The translations under genes and the position numbers were made by a program. A DNA stretch of 64,000 nucleotides from Calditrichota bacterium (GTDB lineage: Bacteria > Electryoneota > RPQS01), in the NCBI GenBank assembly GCA_020637445.1, contig JACJVZ010000001.1:496001-560000 (forward strand). The letters are read 5' to 3'. Position 1 is the stretch's first letter. The number at the start of each line of letters is the position of its first letter. The notes below the pieces were generated by a model. That model saw nothing but the letters and a program-made list of their open reading frames with translations. It did not search any database and was not told the origin of the DNA. This document shows, one piece after another, positions 43,741 through 52,216 of the stretch.

Positions 43741-45231
43741 TTAGATTTCTCTCCGCAGCCGTTTCACGGGAATACTTAGTTGTTCACGGTATTTCTGCAC
43801 GGTACGGCGAGCGATGGGAAAGCCTTCGATAGCAAGCATTTCAGCGATGGCCTGATCGCTTAGTGGATCGCTCTTGTTTTCTGCGTCGATGATTTCCTGA
43901 AGTCGAGACTTGATGACCTTCGTGGAAATCTCCTCGCCGTCGGAAGTTTCCATGCGTTCGCTGAAAAAGTACTTCAGCTCAAACACGCCCCACTCCGTTT
44001 GCACGTACTTGCCGTTGGTTACGCGGGAAATCGTGGAAATGTCCATTCCGATGTCCTCGGCGATATCCTGCAGAATCATCGGCTTCAAAAACTCACGGCC
44101 CTTCATGAAGAAATCTTTCTGGCGTTCAACGATCGCGCGCATCGTTCGCAGAATCGTCGCGCGGCGTTGGTGGATCGCATTGATAAACCAACGAGCACTC
44201 TCGAGTTTGCGCGTCACAAATTCCTTGACCTTCTTGTCCGTATTGCCGGACAAGAACATCTCTTTGTAAGCCGTATTGACATGGAAATTCGGTGTATTGC
44301 CGTCGTTCAGATACACCGCGAAATCGCCTTCATCGTCGACGCGCGCCACGACCAAATCAGGAACGACGTAGTTTTGTTTTTCGTCGAAATAGCCTTCGCC
44401 CGGTTTCGGGTTCAGCCTGCGAATTTCTTCGTACGCATCCTTGACGTCTTCGAGTGTGACCGCCAGTTTGCGCGCGACGACTTCGAATCTCTTATTCATG
44501 AAATCGTCGTAGGCTTCTTCGAGCATGCGGATCGGAATCTTGAAATCCTGCGGATTGTCTTTCTGACGGAGTTGTATCAACAGGCATTCGCGCAAATCAC
44601 GAGCGGCGATTCCCGGGGGATCGAGTTCTTGAACGATTTTCAGCACTCGCTGTGCGACGGGAACCTCGACATTGAGCTCGCGTGCGATCTCTTCGATTGG
44701 ATAACTCAGGAATCCGTCCGGATTAACGGAACCGATGATATATTGACCGACACGGTACTCTTCGTCTGTCAGGCGCTGCAAACGGAGTTGATCTTCAAGA
44801 TGTTCCGCCAGTGACTGCACAAAGGGGCGGGGGAGGTCCGTCAGCTCGTCGCCTGTGCCGGTAAACCGGGAGGCGCGGTAGCTTGCGTGTTCGTCGTCGT
44901 TCAGAAAACTGTCCCAGTCGACGTCATCATCAAATGCCTTTTCGTGCGTCTCAGGCTCTTCGCGTTCGGCGCGGGAAGGTGCTTCAAACCCGGCGGAATC
45001 GCCAGAATCTTCCAATGAAGCGGAGGATTGGTCAGTTTCGACTTCGGACAGGGCCTTGTCCACAACGACCTCATCTTCAGCTATCTCCTCCAAAAACGGA
45101 TTTTCCTGAAGTTCCGCGCGCACACGGAGCTCCAGCTCCAGCATGGGGAGTTGAATAAGCTCACTCCGCAGGATTTGCTGCGGCTGGAGATATTGCTGAA
45201 GTTCGGGTTTAAGGACTTGTCTCAGTTCCAT
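43741..45231 (-). CDS. rpoN: RNA polymerase sigma-54 factor RpoN
   Basis: The sigma factor for -24/-12 promoters, which needs an AAA+ activator. 496 residues. Region I is Gln/Leu-rich (LKPELQQYLQPQQILRSEL), an acidic region II follows (about 50-110), then the core-binding domain and the C-terminal RpoN box ARRTVQKYREQLSIP, which reads the -24 element. The ATG has GAGG upstream. Position next to lptB is common in proteobacteria and related groups, though here a 281-nt gap with its own promoter-like signal separates them. No activator (EBP) gene is in the window. Confidence 0.96.
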   Translation of the reverse strand: MELRQVLKPELQQYLQPQQILRSELIQLPMLELELRVRAELQENPFLEEIAEDEVVVDKALSEVETDQSSASLEDSGDSAGFEAPSRAEREEPETHEKAFDDDVDWDSFLNDDEHASYRASRFTGTGDELTDLPRPFVQSLAEHLEDQLRLQRLTDEEYRVGQYIIGSVNPDGFLSYPIEEIARELNVEVPVAQRVLKIVQELDPPGIAARDLRECLLIQLRQKDNPQDFKIPIRMLEEAYDDFMNKRFEVVARKLAVTLEDVKDAYEEIRRLNPKPGEGYFDEKQNYVVPDLVVARVDDEGDFAVYLNDGNTPNFHVNTAYKEMFLSGNTDKKVKEFVTRKLESARWFINAIHQRRATILRTMRAIVERQKDFFMKGREFLKPMILQDIAEDIGMDISTISRVTNGKYVQTEWGVFELKYFFSERMETSDGEEISTKVIKSRLQEIIDAENKSDPLSDQAIAEMLAIEGFPIARRTVQKYREQLSIPVKRLRREI

Positions 45232-45331
45232 CAGATACCCTCATGGTCCGGTCGGTGGGGGTTTTGTCGTTCAAACGGATCCAAGTGGGCGGACCCAAAC
45301 CGACAAAACGTTGGCAGATACCCTGAAATGC

Positions 45332-45346
45332 GCAAGGCACGTGCCA
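45332..45346 (-). promoter_or_regulatory. Sigma-54-type promoter motif upstream of rpoN
   Basis: On the minus strand TGGCACG-TGCC-TTGC matches the -24/-12 consensus (TGGCACG-N4-TTGC) at every core base, with the invariant GG-N10-GC spacing. Transcription would start near 45321, about 90 nt upstream of rpoN. A weaker version (TAGCACC-TGCT-TTGC) occurs at 45489-45503. The perfect CACGTG palindrome inside could also be coincidental. Confidence 0.5.
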
Positions 45347-45452
45347 ATCGACTCACAACTCAACCAAACGCGCAAAGATTGTTAGAAAGATACGTGTAAA
45401 TCACTGAAAATGTTATCTTGCTGTGTTAGATAGCTTCGCCGCAGGGCAGCAT

Positions 45453-45474
45453 ATGGGCAGGAATCTCTGCCCAT
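45453..45474 (-). terminator. Hairpin after lptB, possible weak terminator
   Basis: A perfect 8-bp stem ATGGGCAG / CTGCCCAT with a 6-nt loop, 38 nt after the lptB stop, but no T-tract follows on the minus strand. It may be a pause or RNA-stability element rather than a terminator. Besides this and the sigma-54 motifs I see nothing in 45232-45512. Confidence 0.35.
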
Positions 45475-45512
45475 CAAACAACTTCCCGGCAAAGCAGGTG
45501 CTATAGCATTGG

Positions 45513-46289
45513 TCACAAGCGGAAAGAATCGCCGAGGTAGATTCGGCGGGCCTCCTCGCTGTTTGCCAAAAACTCAGCAGATCCTTCCATCAAGAGCTTG
45601 CCGCTGTAGATCAGATAGGCTCGGTCTGTGATGGCCAAAGTTTCGCGGACATTGTGGTCCGTGATCAAGACGCCGATTCCGCGATCCTTGAGCGACCTAA
45701 CGATGGCCTGAATATCGGCCACTGCGATAGGGTCAATGCCGGCAAAAGGTTCATCCAATAGCATGAACTTGGGTCTGGTCACGAGGGAGCGTGCAATCTC
45801 AACCCGCCGCCGCTCTCCGCCCGACAACTGAAACCCGCGATTGTTGACGACGTGCTCAAGTCGAAACTCAGCGAGCAGTTCATCCGCCCGCAGCTTTCTT
45901 TCGGCGCGCGAGATCGGCAACAGCTCCAAAATAGCCATCAAGTTTTCACGAACAGTGAGCTTGCGGAAAACCGACGGCTCTTGAGAAAGGTAGCCCATGC
46001 CCAGCCGTGCCCGTTTGTACATCGGCCAGTCCGTGACTTCAGTGTCGCCCAAATAGACATGACCTGATTTTGGCCGAATCATGCCGGTCACCATGTAGAA
46101 GGTCGTCGTCTTACCTGCTCCGTTGGGCCCCAAGAGGCCGACAATTTCGCCCGTGCGAACTTGCACGGAAACGCCGTCTACGACTTTTCGCTTGCCATAG
46201 TACTTCACGAGCTCATCGCCGCGCAAGGTGATCGTGAGGCTTGGCGAGGAAGCGGTCTCAGTCGAAGTAGTTTCCACTAAGTTGTTCAC
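45513..46289 (-). CDS. lptB: LPS export ABC transporter ATPase LptB
   Basis: ATPase that powers extraction of LPS from the inner membrane with LptFG. 258 residues from the GTG overlapping the upstream stop (GTGA), preceded by GAAGAGG; the longer frame adds 12 residues. Walker A GPNGAGKTT, signature LSGGERRRVEIARSL, Walker B FMLLDEPFAGIDP and switch His in ITDHNVRET all match LptB. LptF and LptG are not in the window. Confidence 0.94.
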   Translation of the reverse strand: MNNLVETTSTETASSPSLTITLRGDELVKYYGKRKVVDGVSVQVRTGEIVGLLGPNGAGKTTTFYMVTGMIRPKSGHVYLGDTEVTDWPMYKRARLGMGYLSQEPSVFRKLTVRENLMAILELLPISRAERKLRADELLAEFRLEHVVNNRGFQLSGGERRRVEIARSLVTRPKFMLLDEPFAGIDPIAVADIQAIVRSLKDRGIGVLITDHNVRETLAITDRAYLIYSGKLLMEGSAEFLANSEEARRIYLGDSFRL

Positions 46290-48790
46290 GCAGCATCCTC
46301 TTCGTTTTTGCGGCGCGCCATCCAAAACCCGACGCCAACCAGCAGAAGCGCAAGGAAATACGAGGCTGTTGCGACGTTAACGCCCAACCGCTCGCGGTTG
46401 CCCATGTACTCAAATACAATAGAGTGATTTCCTGCCGGCAAATAAAGTCCTCGAATGAACCCGTTTACGAGATAAATTTCGCTTTCCTGTCCGTCTACAG
46501 TGGCTTTCCATTCAGGCTTGTAGTAAGCGTCCGCGAGCACCATGAATCCCGGTGAAGCATTAGACGTTGAAATCTCGACGTGATGAGTTGCATACTTCGT
46601 AACGTCTGCCTTTGACTGTGCAGCAGAGCCGATTCTCCCCGGCAGTGCGTGCTCAATGACGGCAACACGAGTGAATGGAAATCCGGGACGACGCATGGTT
46701 TCAAACGCATTCGTCCGCTCGGGAATTACGAGCACTGAGTCGATAAAGTACGCTCGCTGCTTGGCTCCCGGAATCAGATAGGCAGCCATCTTCGCCGATC
46801 CGTCTTCGAAGGCCTTCGTAAATCCCATTTCCTCCGGCAGCAATCCTTCGGTGATCATGTACTGGCAGTTTAGCGATGCCAATAGCTCGGTATTGACCGG
46901 AAACTGCCGGTTCGTGCCGTTGTAAAAAAGATTGTCCGCGACGTCCTGCCAACTGCGCAGCTTCGCACCGTGATAGCCTCCAAGAGATTCCACGTCCCAT
47001 GCCGCCCACCGGTTATCTTGATTCAATCTGCCAACCGGAAATACGCGGAAGACATTGTCCTTTTCTGCTTGTTGGAGTGCCGTTACGACTCTATTCGGGC
47101 TAAGTGACGTCAATTGTTGTCCGCGCGGCTGCGGTGAAAAGAAATTCTGATCGAACAGTCCGAGATCGGCAACGGTTAGAATGAGCATTGCGGCGATCAG
47201 CAATGTCTTGGTCAGCTTCTTCAGAAGATAGAAATAAACTGCGGCAAGCGTAAGCGCAATTAAGAACAAACGGACGGTGAAGTCGCTCGCAAACATTGCG
47301 GCACGCTGGCCGATTACTTGAGGCAATTGCGCTCCGTAGCGCTGCGCCTCTCCATCTTTGGTCAAAGCCGCCAAACTCTTGGCCAGCGATTCACCTCCAA
47401 CCAAACCAATGACGAGCAGCACGACCGCCGCGATCAGAGCATACTTGATTGCTTTGTGCCACTTCTCATTATCTTGGTTTTCCTCCAGTTTGCGGAACCC
47501 AAACGCCGCAAGCAGGGCCGCCGAGATTATTACGAGCAACAGAATCAATGAAGGCGTACGGAACTTGTCGAAGAACGGGACATAATTAAAGAAGAACCCG
47601 TAAAACGCCTGGAAGTGTTTTCCGAAAGAAAGTAAAATCGAAAAGACGGACACGCTAAGGAGTCCCCAGACGAACCTGCTCTTCTTGCCGATTAGTGCAA
47701 GAATCGCGAAGATCAACGGAACAACACCGAAGTAAAAACTCGACGACGTGAACAGCATGTCGCCCCAATAGGTCGGCGACTTGAGGCCGTACCACGAAGG
47801 GAAAATGAACGTGACGAGTTCAGCGGGTGCCATGCTCCACGAAGTCGCATCTTCGATTGAATATCCACTTTGTCCCGCCGCGCCGATCGCCGGGCCGATG
47901 CCGCGAATCGACCATTGAACATATTCAAACAACGGCAAGTACCACAGAGCTCCTACTCCCGCGGCGACCACAACCGCGATGGCCATTTGTCCGCCTGCGG
48001 TGATGACGTTCTTTGCGCTGCCTTCGCGGAACTCGTGAATCGCCCACGTGACAAACAGAATCAAAACGGAAACTCCCGTGTAGAAAAGCACCTGCGTGTG
48101 ACCGCCGTGTTGAATCTGCCATCCGAAAACCATGCAAAATAGAGCAAGGTCAAGCAACCGTCGTTTCTCGAAAACCTGCCAACCCAAGAACATCAAAATC
48201 GGAATGTAAATGAAGGTCGCGAGTTTGCCGCCGTGCGATGCGGTTACCAATGAAATAAAATACGGATTCCAAGCCAGTACCAATCCGCACAGCACCGCAA
48301 TCAAGACACTGAATCCCAATCTTCGCAGAGCATAGTAGACGAACAGTCCCGCATAGAGCATCAATGCGACAAGCCACTTTTCGCCGCGCGTCGGGCCGTC
48401 ATACTTGCCCAGCAGCAGCACGTAGTTCGTGAACATGTCCGCCCAGTAGCGCGGGTTCACCCACTTGTAGGCAAGTGAATACGGAGCTTCGAGGTACTCG
48501 TAATTTGAATACGCTCCGGCGGCGAAAGAAGGAAAACCGCCGAAGAGGTCGGAACACCACAGCGGATACTTGCCGCTTTCGGCTTCGTGGATCGCGAAAG
48601 TGTTCAGCGCGACTGAAGCCTCCGTATCGTCGCCGGCCGAGAAAACCTTGTTGCCGATCACGACTTGATTGAACAACACCACAACCAAGATGTACAATGC
48701 CAAAACGCCGAAGACGTCAGGCAGCCACTTGGGCAGCGGTTTCTTTTCGGGCGATGCGACGGGGGCGGGTTTCGCGTGTTTAGCGCTCAC
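46286..48790 (-). CDS. YfhO-family polytopic membrane protein
   Basis: An 834-residue protein with about 12 membrane helices and a large extracytoplasmic C-terminal domain (residues about 570-800) before a final helix. It resembles YfhO/GT-C-type proteins, which in other bacteria decorate surface polymers (for example with sugars on teichoic acids); the early loop carrying EAPYSLAYKWVNPRYW fits the family. The GTG start has GGAG 7 nt upstream. It is coupled to lptB by GTGA and lies 12 nt after the LptA-like gene, so it is embedded in the LPS transport operon. A role in modifying LPS or lipid-linked sugar is inference. Confidence 0.72.
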   Translation of the reverse strand: MSAKHAKPAPVASPEKKPLPKWLPDVFGVLALYILVVVLFNQVVIGNKVFSAGDDTEASVALNTFAIHEAESGKYPLWCSDLFGGFPSFAAGAYSNYEYLEAPYSLAYKWVNPRYWADMFTNYVLLLGKYDGPTRGEKWLVALMLYAGLFVYYALRRLGFSVLIAVLCGLVLAWNPYFISLVTASHGGKLATFIYIPILMFLGWQVFEKRRLLDLALFCMVFGWQIQHGGHTQVLFYTGVSVLILFVTWAIHEFREGSAKNVITAGGQMAIAVVVAAGVGALWYLPLFEYVQWSIRGIGPAIGAAGQSGYSIEDATSWSMAPAELVTFIFPSWYGLKSPTYWGDMLFTSSSFYFGVVPLIFAILALIGKKSRFVWGLLSVSVFSILLSFGKHFQAFYGFFFNYVPFFDKFRTPSLILLLVIISAALLAAFGFRKLEENQDNEKWHKAIKYALIAAVVLLVIGLVGGESLAKSLAALTKDGEAQRYGAQLPQVIGQRAAMFASDFTVRLFLIALTLAAVYFYLLKKLTKTLLIAAMLILTVADLGLFDQNFFSPQPRGQQLTSLSPNRVVTALQQAEKDNVFRVFPVGRLNQDNRWAAWDVESLGGYHGAKLRSWQDVADNLFYNGTNRQFPVNTELLASLNCQYMITEGLLPEEMGFTKAFEDGSAKMAAYLIPGAKQRAYFIDSVLVIPERTNAFETMRRPGFPFTRVAVIEHALPGRIGSAAQSKADVTKYATHHVEISTSNASPGFMVLADAYYKPEWKATVDGQESEIYLVNGFIRGLYLPAGNHSIVFEYMGNRERLGVNVATASYFLALLLVGVGFWMARRKNEEDAA

Positions 48791-48802
48791 AAGTGTCTCC
48801 GG

Positions 48803-49888
48803 TCAGGGTTTGCGTGCTGCGGGATTCGCAACAAAAGATTCTGGGGTGTATTTTCCTTCAGTACCGCCTTCCACGCGGATGCGCGAGATGCGGTGATTGT
48901 CAAACGAGATGAGCAGCCTGTCCCCGCTTGTAGTGTTTAGGCCTTCAGCTTCTTGCTTGTCGCGCACATAATACGTGGCGGTCGCGTTCTCTTCTACCAA
49001 TGCTCGGGACAATGTGCTCTGTTCAATCCACAGGGTCATCAGTTTGCCGGTGAGAATTTGCCGAGGCGAAGCCGGCAGCGTGTCGGCCGGACTTGAAGCG
49101 ACGGCGTCGCCATGAACTTCCACCCGTTCCAGTTCTTCTTCCTTGAAGAAAAGTCGCATGCTGTCTCCCGAGATACTGTCCGCGCCGGACAACGCGAGCG
49201 GTTCTCCCGTCAACTCTGCGAAGAGCGAATCCGGATAGAACACGAGCAAATCGCCAAATGCATTCAAGCTGTCGCGTTCAATCGAAACATGGTGTCTCGA
49301 AGTGGCTTCGCCGAGAGTTTCGTTATAGGTGATCGTGTCGCCTTTGATTTTCGTGTCGACGATTCCGACGCTGTCGCGGCGCGTGAGCACGGGGTCCCGG
49401 GTAACCCACGCAGATTTGTCGCGGTGATTGAAATAGCCGATTTCTCCCGTAAGGGTTACGCCGCGGGGGTCATACTTGACGCGTACCCGATCGTACAGAT
49501 AACCGTTGCCGAGCCGTTCGCGATAAACGGCGCGGTTGCAGTAGATTGTGATTGAGTCCTGATAGATACGAATGTCGCCTTTAGCTTCGAGCTCTTCGGT
49601 CCAGTCGTCGTAGCGCACTTCGTTGGCAAACATTAGCCGCTCTCCGTCCTGAAACATGACATTCTCGCGGAATATCAATTTGCCCGAGTCCGGAAAATAC
49701 AAAGCTCGATCGCAATTGATCTCCAAACTATCTTTGACGATATATACGTCTCCGTCAAGCTCCTGCATGCGTTGGCCATTTTCTTCGCCGTATCTAAGCG
49801 AATTTGCGCGGCGCAGCTCAACGGCACCTCGCTCCGGCTGAGCGTGGGCCTGCATAACTAAGGCAAATATCAGAAACAGGACGTACAT
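48803..49888 (-). CDS. LptA/OstA-like LPS transport protein, extended
   Basis: A 361-residue periplasmic protein with a signal peptide (MYVLFLIFALVMQAHAQ) and repeated OstA-type strands (ELDGDVYIVKDSLEINCD, ELEAKGDIRIYQDSITIYCN, DRVRVKYDPRGVTLTGE, ERVEVHGDAVASSPAD). LptA forms the periplasmic bridge carrying LPS to LptD. At twice the usual LptA length (about 180) it looks like an extended OstA/LptD-N-type protein. The ATG starts 1 nt after the lptC stop; the longer frame enters lptC. Identity as the functional LptA is likely from context. Confidence 0.82.
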   Translation of the reverse strand: MYVLFLIFALVMQAHAQPERGAVELRRANSLRYGEENGQRMQELDGDVYIVKDSLEINCDRALYFPDSGKLIFRENVMFQDGERLMFANEVRYDDWTEELEAKGDIRIYQDSITIYCNRAVYRERLGNGYLYDRVRVKYDPRGVTLTGEIGYFNHRDKSAWVTRDPVLTRRDSVGIVDTKIKGDTITYNETLGEATSRHHVSIERDSLNAFGDLLVFYPDSLFAELTGEPLALSGADSISGDSMRLFFKEEELERVEVHGDAVASSPADTLPASPRQILTGKLMTLWIEQSTLSRALVEENATATYYVRDKQEAEGLNTTSGDRLLISFDNHRISRIRVEGGTEGKYTPESFVANPAARKP

Positions 49889-49889
49889 G

Positions 49890-50459
49890 TTATCGAGTAG
49901 AATCGGGAGCAGGTTCGGCTGGCCGCGTCGGCCTGTCGCGCAATGTTCTGCCCGTCGGGTCAAGAACCGTCCAGTTTTTCAAGTTCTTGTCCGCGCGAAA
50001 CCCTGTTCCGTAAATCGTATCCGTTGGAGTGGAAATCTTCACCGGTCCGTCAGCGGAGATCATTCCGGTCGTATTGTTATACATCAATACGTTCGATTCA
50101 AGTCGTTCGCCGCTGTCCGAAACTGCCACGACATTTCCATAGGCATTCAGATTTCGCGAGTTTTCGGATGCAGTTCCCGAGTCCGCCCAGATCGTCGTGC
50201 GGTGGTTGCCGAACTCGTCAAAAAAATCCGCGACGATTCCGCTGTCGAGAATAATCAGGCTCTGCTTTTCATATTGCAGGACATGTCCCGCGTCAATCAC
50301 GGTCGCCAATCGGTCCTCCGTGTAGAAGGAGATTTTGGCATTGAACAGCTCCTGCTCGGGAAAGACCTCCTCGGCAGGAGTTTCGGGAGGAGCCGGCGGA
50401 GTGGAACACCCCAGCCAAACAAACACAGCCGCAGCGAGGAGCCAGCAGACCCTATTCAT
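49890..50459 (-). CDS. lptC: LptC-like lipoprotein of the LPS export bridge
   Basis: A 189-residue protein with a lipobox (VWLGCST), unlike E. coli LptC, which keeps a membrane helix. The C-terminal OstA-like part includes GIVADFFDEFGNHRTTIWA, YGNVVAVSDSGERLESNVL and DGPVKISTPTDTIYGTGF, typical of LptC, which links the LptBFG transporter to LptA. It overlaps kdsD by ATGA and is followed after 1 nt by the LptA-like gene. Confidence 0.87.
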   Translation of the reverse strand: MNRVCWLLAAAVFVWLGCSTPPAPPETPAEEVFPEQELFNAKISFYTEDRLATVIDAGHVLQYEKQSLIILDSGIVADFFDEFGNHRTTIWADSGTASENSRNLNAYGNVVAVSDSGERLESNVLMYNNTTGMISADGPVKISTPTDTIYGTGFRADKNLKNWTVLDPTGRTLRDRPTRPAEPAPDSTR

Positions 50460-51442
50460 TTCCCGATTCCGGATTTTAGCAGGTCGTGCATGTGTACGAT
50501 ACCGACAAGGTGGTTTTGACGGTTGACTACGGGAAGCACCATGATATTGAATTGTTCCATGATATTCACCGCTCGGCTTACCAACGCATCCTGCTGGATG
50601 GAACGCGGGTTCTTCGTGGAAACTTCACCAATCTTTACACTCGAGAGGTCGACATTTCGTTCAAGCGCCCTGCGTAAATCGCCATCGGTGAAGATACCCT
50701 CAAGTTCACCCTTATCATTTTGGATGCACACGGCTCCCAGCCGCATTCGTGTCATGACCATGATCGACGATTTCAAATCATCATCGGCGGCCACGATTGG
50801 CATATTCGCGCCGGTATGCATTATGTTCTGCACAGTCAACGAGAGTCTTCGTCCCAAGGCACCGCCCGGATGCAAGAACTTGAAATCGTCAGCTTGAAAT
50901 CCCTTGGCTGTCAATAGCGCAACCGCCAAAGCATCTCCCATTGCCAGCGCGGCAGTAGTTGACGCCGTAGGAGCCAAGTTCATGGGGCAGCCTTCTTCGG
51001 CCACAGACACGTCCAGCACGACGTCGCAGCGCTCCGCGAGAGAACTTTTTGGATCGCCAAGCAATCCAATAATTGGGATACCAAGGACCTTCAAGTATGG
51101 CAGTACCGTCCACAGCTCGTCGCTTGCGCCGCTTTTGGAAATTACGATTGCCGCGTCATCGCGGGTGACCATTCCCAAGTCACCGTGAGCAGCCTCGGCA
51201 GGGTGGAGGAAGCTCGAGGGAGTACCGGTGGACGCGAGTGTTGCCGAGATCTTTCGACCCACGTGCCCGCTTTTGCCAACTCCCGTCACGACAACATGTC
51301 CCCGAATCCCCAACAAAAGCTCAATAGCCCGGCGAAATTCGCCGTCAACTCGACCGGCAAGCGTTTGAACGGCCGCTGATTCAATCTCCAAGAGTCGTTT
51401 CGCTGCGGCCAATGAGTCCGGAATATTTTCTTTTGGGCTCAT
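50456..51442 (-). CDS. kdsD: Arabinose 5-phosphate isomerase KdsD
   Basis: Converts ribulose 5-phosphate to arabinose 5-phosphate, the first step to Kdo. 328 residues. SIS domain (about 30-190): VVTGVGKSGHVGRKISATLAS, HPAEAAHGDLGMV, SKSGASDE. Two CBS domains follow (about 205-325), with FTDGDLRRAL and VGIVHMHDLLKSG endings. Overlaps kdsC upstream and lptC downstream by ATGA on both sides, so the three are translationally coupled. Confidence 0.95.
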   Translation of the reverse strand: MSPKENIPDSLAAAKRLLEIESAAVQTLAGRVDGEFRRAIELLLGIRGHVVVTGVGKSGHVGRKISATLASTGTPSSFLHPAEAAHGDLGMVTRDDAAIVISKSGASDELWTVLPYLKVLGIPIIGLLGDPKSSLAERCDVVLDVSVAEEGCPMNLAPTASTTAALAMGDALAVALLTAKGFQADDFKFLHPGGALGRRLSLTVQNIMHTGANMPIVAADDDLKSSIMVMTRMRLGAVCIQNDKGELEGIFTDGDLRRALERNVDLSSVKIGEVSTKNPRSIQQDALVSRAVNIMEQFNIMVLPVVNRQNHLVGIVHMHDLLKSGIGK

Positions 51443-52020
51443 GCAGGCTCCACGTCAAAGCTGTTCACGAACTCCTCCCATTTCCCGTTCGCCCACAACC
51501 ACAAGTCCAAGAACTCTCGCACACAGCCTCTGCCTCCGGGCGAATTTAGGACGACGTCTACCCCACCCAAAAGAGCGGGGTGAGAGTCTGCCGGGCAAAC
51601 TGAGAGTCCGACTCCGGCGAGAGCCGGAAGGTCTACCAAATCATCTCCGATAAATGCTACTTCCTCGGAGAATAGATTATGCTGGGCCATGATCTGCTCG
51701 ACAATCGGCCACTTGGCCAGAAAACCGAGGTGAATATCGCTGAATTTCAGTGCGGAAAGCCGAGCTTGTGTGGCAGGCGACTTCCGGCCGGAAATGGCCG
51801 CAGTCTTGATTCCAAATCGGCCGATACGACTAAGGATAAGACCATCCCGAGTGGAAAAGCCCTTGGACTCGATCAGCGAGTCATTGTAGGCGATGGTCCC
51901 GTCAGTCAGGACGCCGTCAACGTCTACGATGACCATCTTGATTTTACGCAGCCTCTCCGTCAGTTCTTTTGGAAGCTCAGGATTAAAGGCCAAAACAGCG
52001 GATTTCAATCGATTATTCAA
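51439..52020 (-). CDS. kdsC: Kdo-8-phosphate phosphatase KdsC
   Basis: HAD-family phosphatase that releases Kdo from Kdo-8-P. HAD motif I is IVDVDGVLTDGTI, motif II lies at SGRKS and motif III/IV at GDDLVDLPAL, with the KdsC-type C0 tetramer layout (no cap). I place the start at TTG 52020, giving 193 residues, because the strong promoter at 52060-52088 should initiate near 52053, downstream of the longer frame's start. A TTG at 52008 is the alternative; neither has a strong ribosome site. First gene of the LPS operon. Confidence 0.9.
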   Translation of the reverse strand: MNNRLKSAVLAFNPELPKELTERLRKIKMVIVDVDGVLTDGTIAYNDSLIESKGFSTRDGLILSRIGRFGIKTAAISGRKSPATQARLSALKFSDIHLGFLAKWPIVEQIMAQHNLFSEEVAFIGDDLVDLPALAGVGLSVCPADSHPALLGGVDVVLNSPGGRGCVREFLDLWLWANGKWEEFVNSFDVEPA

Positions 52021-52059
52021 GGATAATTCAAGTCGGGGTATAATTTTTGCTTTACGAGA

Positions 52060-52088
52060 AAGATAGGGCAATTTGCCAGAATTGTCAA
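52060..52088 (-). promoter_or_regulatory. Promoter of the kdsC-lptB operon
   Basis: On the minus strand TTGACA, 17 nt, TATCTT. It drives the Kdo/LPS transport genes and fixes the upper limit for the kdsC start. Confidence 0.7.
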
Positions 52089-52155
52089 CCCTTTTACACA
52101 CCTTTAACCCTCCGGTTTCCAGTCCCGCCAAACCCAACAACTGAGTTCCAAACGG

Positions 52156-52184
52156 TTGAATTTGTTAGGCATTTCTGCTACCTT
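52156..52184 (+). promoter_or_regulatory. Promoter of the aminotransferase-protease pair
   Basis: TTGAAT, 17 nt, TACCTT, with a leader of about 26 nt to the ATG at 52217. It is divergent from the LPS operon promoter, about 70 bp away. Confidence 0.5.
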
Positions 52185-52216
52185 ACTTTGCTATCTTCCC
52201 GTCCGCAGGATTTCTA

